Shown piece after piece: positions 23,354 through 25,458 of a DNA stretch of 25,458 nucleotides. Both the position numbers and the translations under genes were made by a program. The stretch is from an uncultured Bacilli bacterium (GTDB lineage: Bacteria > Bacillota_I > Bacilli_A > RF39 > UBA660): assembly GCA_947624915.1 (NCBI GenBank), contig CANQMF010000008.1, forward strand, positions 1 through 25,458. Reading direction: 5' to 3'. The notes beneath the pieces are model-generated. The model ran no database searches. It was not told the DNA's origin and saw only the letters and a program-made list of their open reading frames with translations. Numbering within the stretch: position 1 is the first letter of the stretch; each line of letters starts with the position of its first letter.

Positions 23354-25024
23354 ATGAAAAAGAATGTTACTATAACGTATAAAGGAAAAGATGTAAGAGA
23401 GGTACCGTTTGGAACAACTTTAAAAGAATTGAGTAAGTTATACCAAGAAAAATTAGATTATGAAATTATTATAGCTAAAATAGATAATGATTTAGCTGAA
23501 TTAGGAAATACTATTACTAGAAGGTGTAATATAGAGTTTTTTGATCGTAGTACAAATTTGGGGCGTTGTGTTTATTCAGCAAGTGCAACTTTTATTTTAG
23601 TGGTAGCTGTTAAGCATGTTTTAGGTAATCAAGCTCATGTTATTATTCATCATTCACTTGATAATGGAGTTTATTGTCATATTGAAGGTGCTGATATAAC
23701 AGAACAAATACTTAAGGAAATTGAAGTAGAAATGCATAATGTGGTTAAACAGGATATACTATTTAGAAAATTTAGCTGTCTTCGTACCGATGCTATTAAA
23801 TATTGTAAAAGTCGTCAAAAAGATGATCGGGTTGCTGCTTTAAAATATGTATCTAGCTCTTATGTTAGTTTGTATGGATTAGAAGATGAGTTTGATTATT
23901 ATTATAGTAAACTTGCTTATAGTACGGGACAAATTAATGATTTTAAATTAACTTTTATTGGGACTCCAAATGGTAATGACTTTATTTTGTCTATACCAAG
24001 TTTAATTGAGCCTAGTACGACTAAAGATTATGTTCATAATGGCAAAATCTTAGAGGCTTTTAAAACAGTTGAAAATGTTATGGCTTCTTGGAATATTAAA
24101 CATGCCTCAGATGTCAATCAGATCGCCTCTAATGGTGACATTGGTGAATTGATTATAAATTCAGAAGCTTATTATGATACGCAATTACAAAATATAGTAA
24201 AGAAAATACTAGCTGATAAGAATATTAGAATTGTTCTATTAGCTGGACCATCTAGCAGTGGTAAGACAACCACTTCAAAAAAATTGATGTCATATTTAAA
24301 ATGTTACTCTAAGGGTGTCATTCAAATATCTGTAGACAATTACTTTGTCAATAAAGTTGATACACCTAAGGATCAATATGGAAAATATGATTTTGAATCA
24401 CTTTACGCTGTTGATTTAGATTTGTTTAATAGAGACTTACAAGCCTTATTAAATGGGCAAGAAGTAGAATTACCAGTTTATAATTTTATTAAAGGTGAAA
24501 GAGAATATCGCGGTGATCGTGTAAAGCTTAAAGAAAATGATATCATGGTTATCGAGGGAATTCATGCTTTAAATGATAAATTAACTAGTTCGATTGATAA
24601 TAAAAACAAATACCATATCTATATTAGTCCTTTGATATCAATTAATATAGATAATCATAATCATATCCATACTAGTGATATTAGAAAGCTTAGAAGACTA
24701 GTAAGAGATAACCGTATGCGTGGACATAATGCTTTATCAACATTAGGTATGTGGGAATCAATAAGAAGCGGGGAAGAACGTAATATTTATCCATATCAAC
24801 ATCGGGCTGATGCGGTTATTAACTCGTCATTAGTTTATGAAATAGGTGTTCTTAAAACTTATGTTGAACCATTATTATTTAGTGTTAATGAGGACGATGA
24901 AATATATCCTGAGGCATTACATTTAATTAATTTCTTAAGAAATTTTGTGGCTATTCCTGGGGATAGTGTTCCTATTGATTCAGTTTTAAGAGAATTTATT
25001 GGGGGAAGTTGTTTTAAAGATTAG
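23354..25024 (+). CDS. TGS/ThrRS-like domain-nucleoside (uridine) kinase fusion
   Basis: A 556-residue cytoplasmic protein combining a TGS domain (about 1-62), a domain resembling the second additional domain of threonyl-tRNA synthetase (about 63-240), and a uridine kinase-like P-loop domain (about 285-500). The P-loop GPSSSGKTT is at about 298-306, followed by [17 protein letters not shown] and IEGIHAL, and the later [14 protein letters not shown] region. No class II synthetase catalytic core is present, so it is not a tRNA synthetase. Such fusions are known in Firmicutes and Bacteroidetes; the phosphorylated substrate is not established. The ATG at 23354 has a GAGGG site. gap follows after 14 bases and is probably co-transcribed. 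Confidence 0.9.
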   Translation: MKKNVTITYKGKDVREVPFGTTLKELSKLYQEKLDYEIIIAKIDNDLAELGNTITRRCNIEFFDRSTNLGRCVYSASATFILVVAVKHVLGNQAHVIIHHSLDNGVYCHIEGADITEQILKEIEVEMHNVVKQDILFRKFSCLRTDAIKYCKSRQKDDRVAALKYVSSSYVSLYGLEDEFDYYYSKLAYSTGQINDFKLTFIGTPNGNDFILSIPSLIEPSTTKDYVHNGKILEAFKTVENVMASWNIKHASDVNQIASNGDIGELIINSEAYYDTQLQNIVKKILADKNIRIVLLAGPSSSGKTTTSKKLMSYLKCYSKGVIQISVDNYFVNKVDTPKDQYGKYDFESLYAVDLDLFNRDLQALLNGQEVELPVYNFIKGEREYRGDRVKLKENDIMVIEGIHALNDKLTSSIDNKNKYHIYISPLISINIDNHNHIHTSDIRKLRRLVRDNRMRGHNALSTLGMWESIRSGEERNIYPYQHRADAVINSSLVYEIGVLKTYVEPLLFSVNEDDEIYPEALHLINFLRNFVAIPGDSVPIDSVLREFIGGSCFKD

Positions 25025-25038
25025 AAAGAAGGAAAAAT

Positions 25039-25458
25039 ATGATTAAAGTTGCAATTAATGGATTTGGAAGAATAGGAAGATTAGCATTTAGGCAGATGTT
25101 TAATACGGAACAATTTGAAATAGTTGCTATAAATGATTTAACTAATCCAGAAATGTTAGCACATTTATTAAAATATGATTCAGCTCAAAAACGATATGAA
25201 CTTGCCAATACGATAAGTTATGAAGAAGATGCCATCATAGTTGCCGGTAAACGTATACCTGTTTATAGTATTGCTAAACCAGAGGAATTACCTTGGGCTT
25301 CTTTAGATGTTGATGTAGTCTTAGAATGTACGGGTTTCTTTTGCTCAAAAGAAAAGTCTATGGCCCATATTTTAGCAGGGGCTAAAAAAGTAATTATTTC
25401 AGCTCCAGCTGGCAATGATTTGCCAACTATTGTATATGGTGTTAATGAAAGTACCCTT
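25039..25458 (+). CDS. gap: Glyceraldehyde-3-phosphate dehydrogenase, 5' part (runs off the window)
   Basis: GAPDH oxidises and phosphorylates glyceraldehyde-3-phosphate in glycolysis. The first 140 codons are present: the NAD-binding Rossmann start [46 protein letters not shown] and [14 protein letters not shown], all family-typical. The catalytic Cys motif lies beyond the window. GAAGGAAAAAT gives the ribosome site, 14 bases after the kinase stop. gpmI nearby is another glycolytic gene, but on the other strand. Confidence 0.97.
   Translation, partial: MIKVAINGFGRIGRLAFRQMFNTEQFEIVAINDLTNPEMLAHLLKYDSAQKRYELANTISYEEDAIIVAGKRIPVYSIAKPEELPWASLDVDVVLECTGFFCSKEKSMAHILAGAKKVIISAPAGNDLPTIVYGVNESTL

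Overview
The window looks like chromosomal DNA from a low-GC, spore-forming Firmicute, most likely an uncultured Bacilli lineage near the Erysipelotrichia or the gut relatives of the Mollicutes. This rests on strong A+T richness, purine-rich ribosome binding sites (AGGAGG or AGGTGAT), a valine T-box, sigma-A type promoters, and the Firmicute-specific set scpAB, spoVG, yabP-yabQ-divIC, gerQ and trhP1-trhP2-greA. TGA is a genuine stop (scpA, yabP), so this is the standard bacterial code rather than the Mycoplasma code. The taxon is inferred; no rRNA is present.

Layout. 1-1740: tRNA-Leu(CAA) and the chromosome-segregation pair scpA-scpB, all on the minus strand. 1740-5500: two unrecognised membrane or secreted proteins on the plus strand, a roughly 320-base stretch with no convincing gene, and a membrane-anchored metallophosphoesterase on the minus strand. 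5506-6033: an unusual intergenic region with a dense, symmetrical cluster of DnaA-box-like 9-mers around an A+T-rich core, then the valS promoter and a valine T-box leader. 6046-12059: valS, an nfeD-stomatin pair, rmuC with a structured leader, and a DUF2238-like membrane protein. 12107-15013: rnr-smpB (RNA decay and ribosome rescue) and spoVG. 15136-17068: sporulation and division genes yabP-yabQ-divIC, then convergent lemA and gerQ. 17336-21017: trhP1-trhP2 (tRNA hydroxylation), greA and alanine racemase. 21047-23244, minus strand: gpmI and clpP. 23354 to the end: a TGS-nucleoside kinase fusion and the start of gap (GAPDH).

Functionally this is mostly housekeeping: translation (valS, tRNA-Leu, trhP, smpB), RNA processing, chromosome maintenance (scpAB, rmuC), cell division, wall precursors (alr), glycolysis (gpmI, gap) and proteolysis (clpP). 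The sporulation genes yabP, yabQ, gerQ and spoVG imply an endospore programme. No mobile element, CRISPR array, phage gene or toxin-antitoxin system was seen. The most unusual parts are the DnaA-box cluster upstream of valS, the mutually exclusive pairings in the rmuC leader, and the unassigned membrane-protein pair at 1811-4079.

Several start codons were placed downstream of the longest reading frame because a promoter, terminator or Shine-Dalgarno sequence decides the matter (scpA, metallophosphoesterase, valS, rnr, gpmI, clpP, nucleoside kinase).
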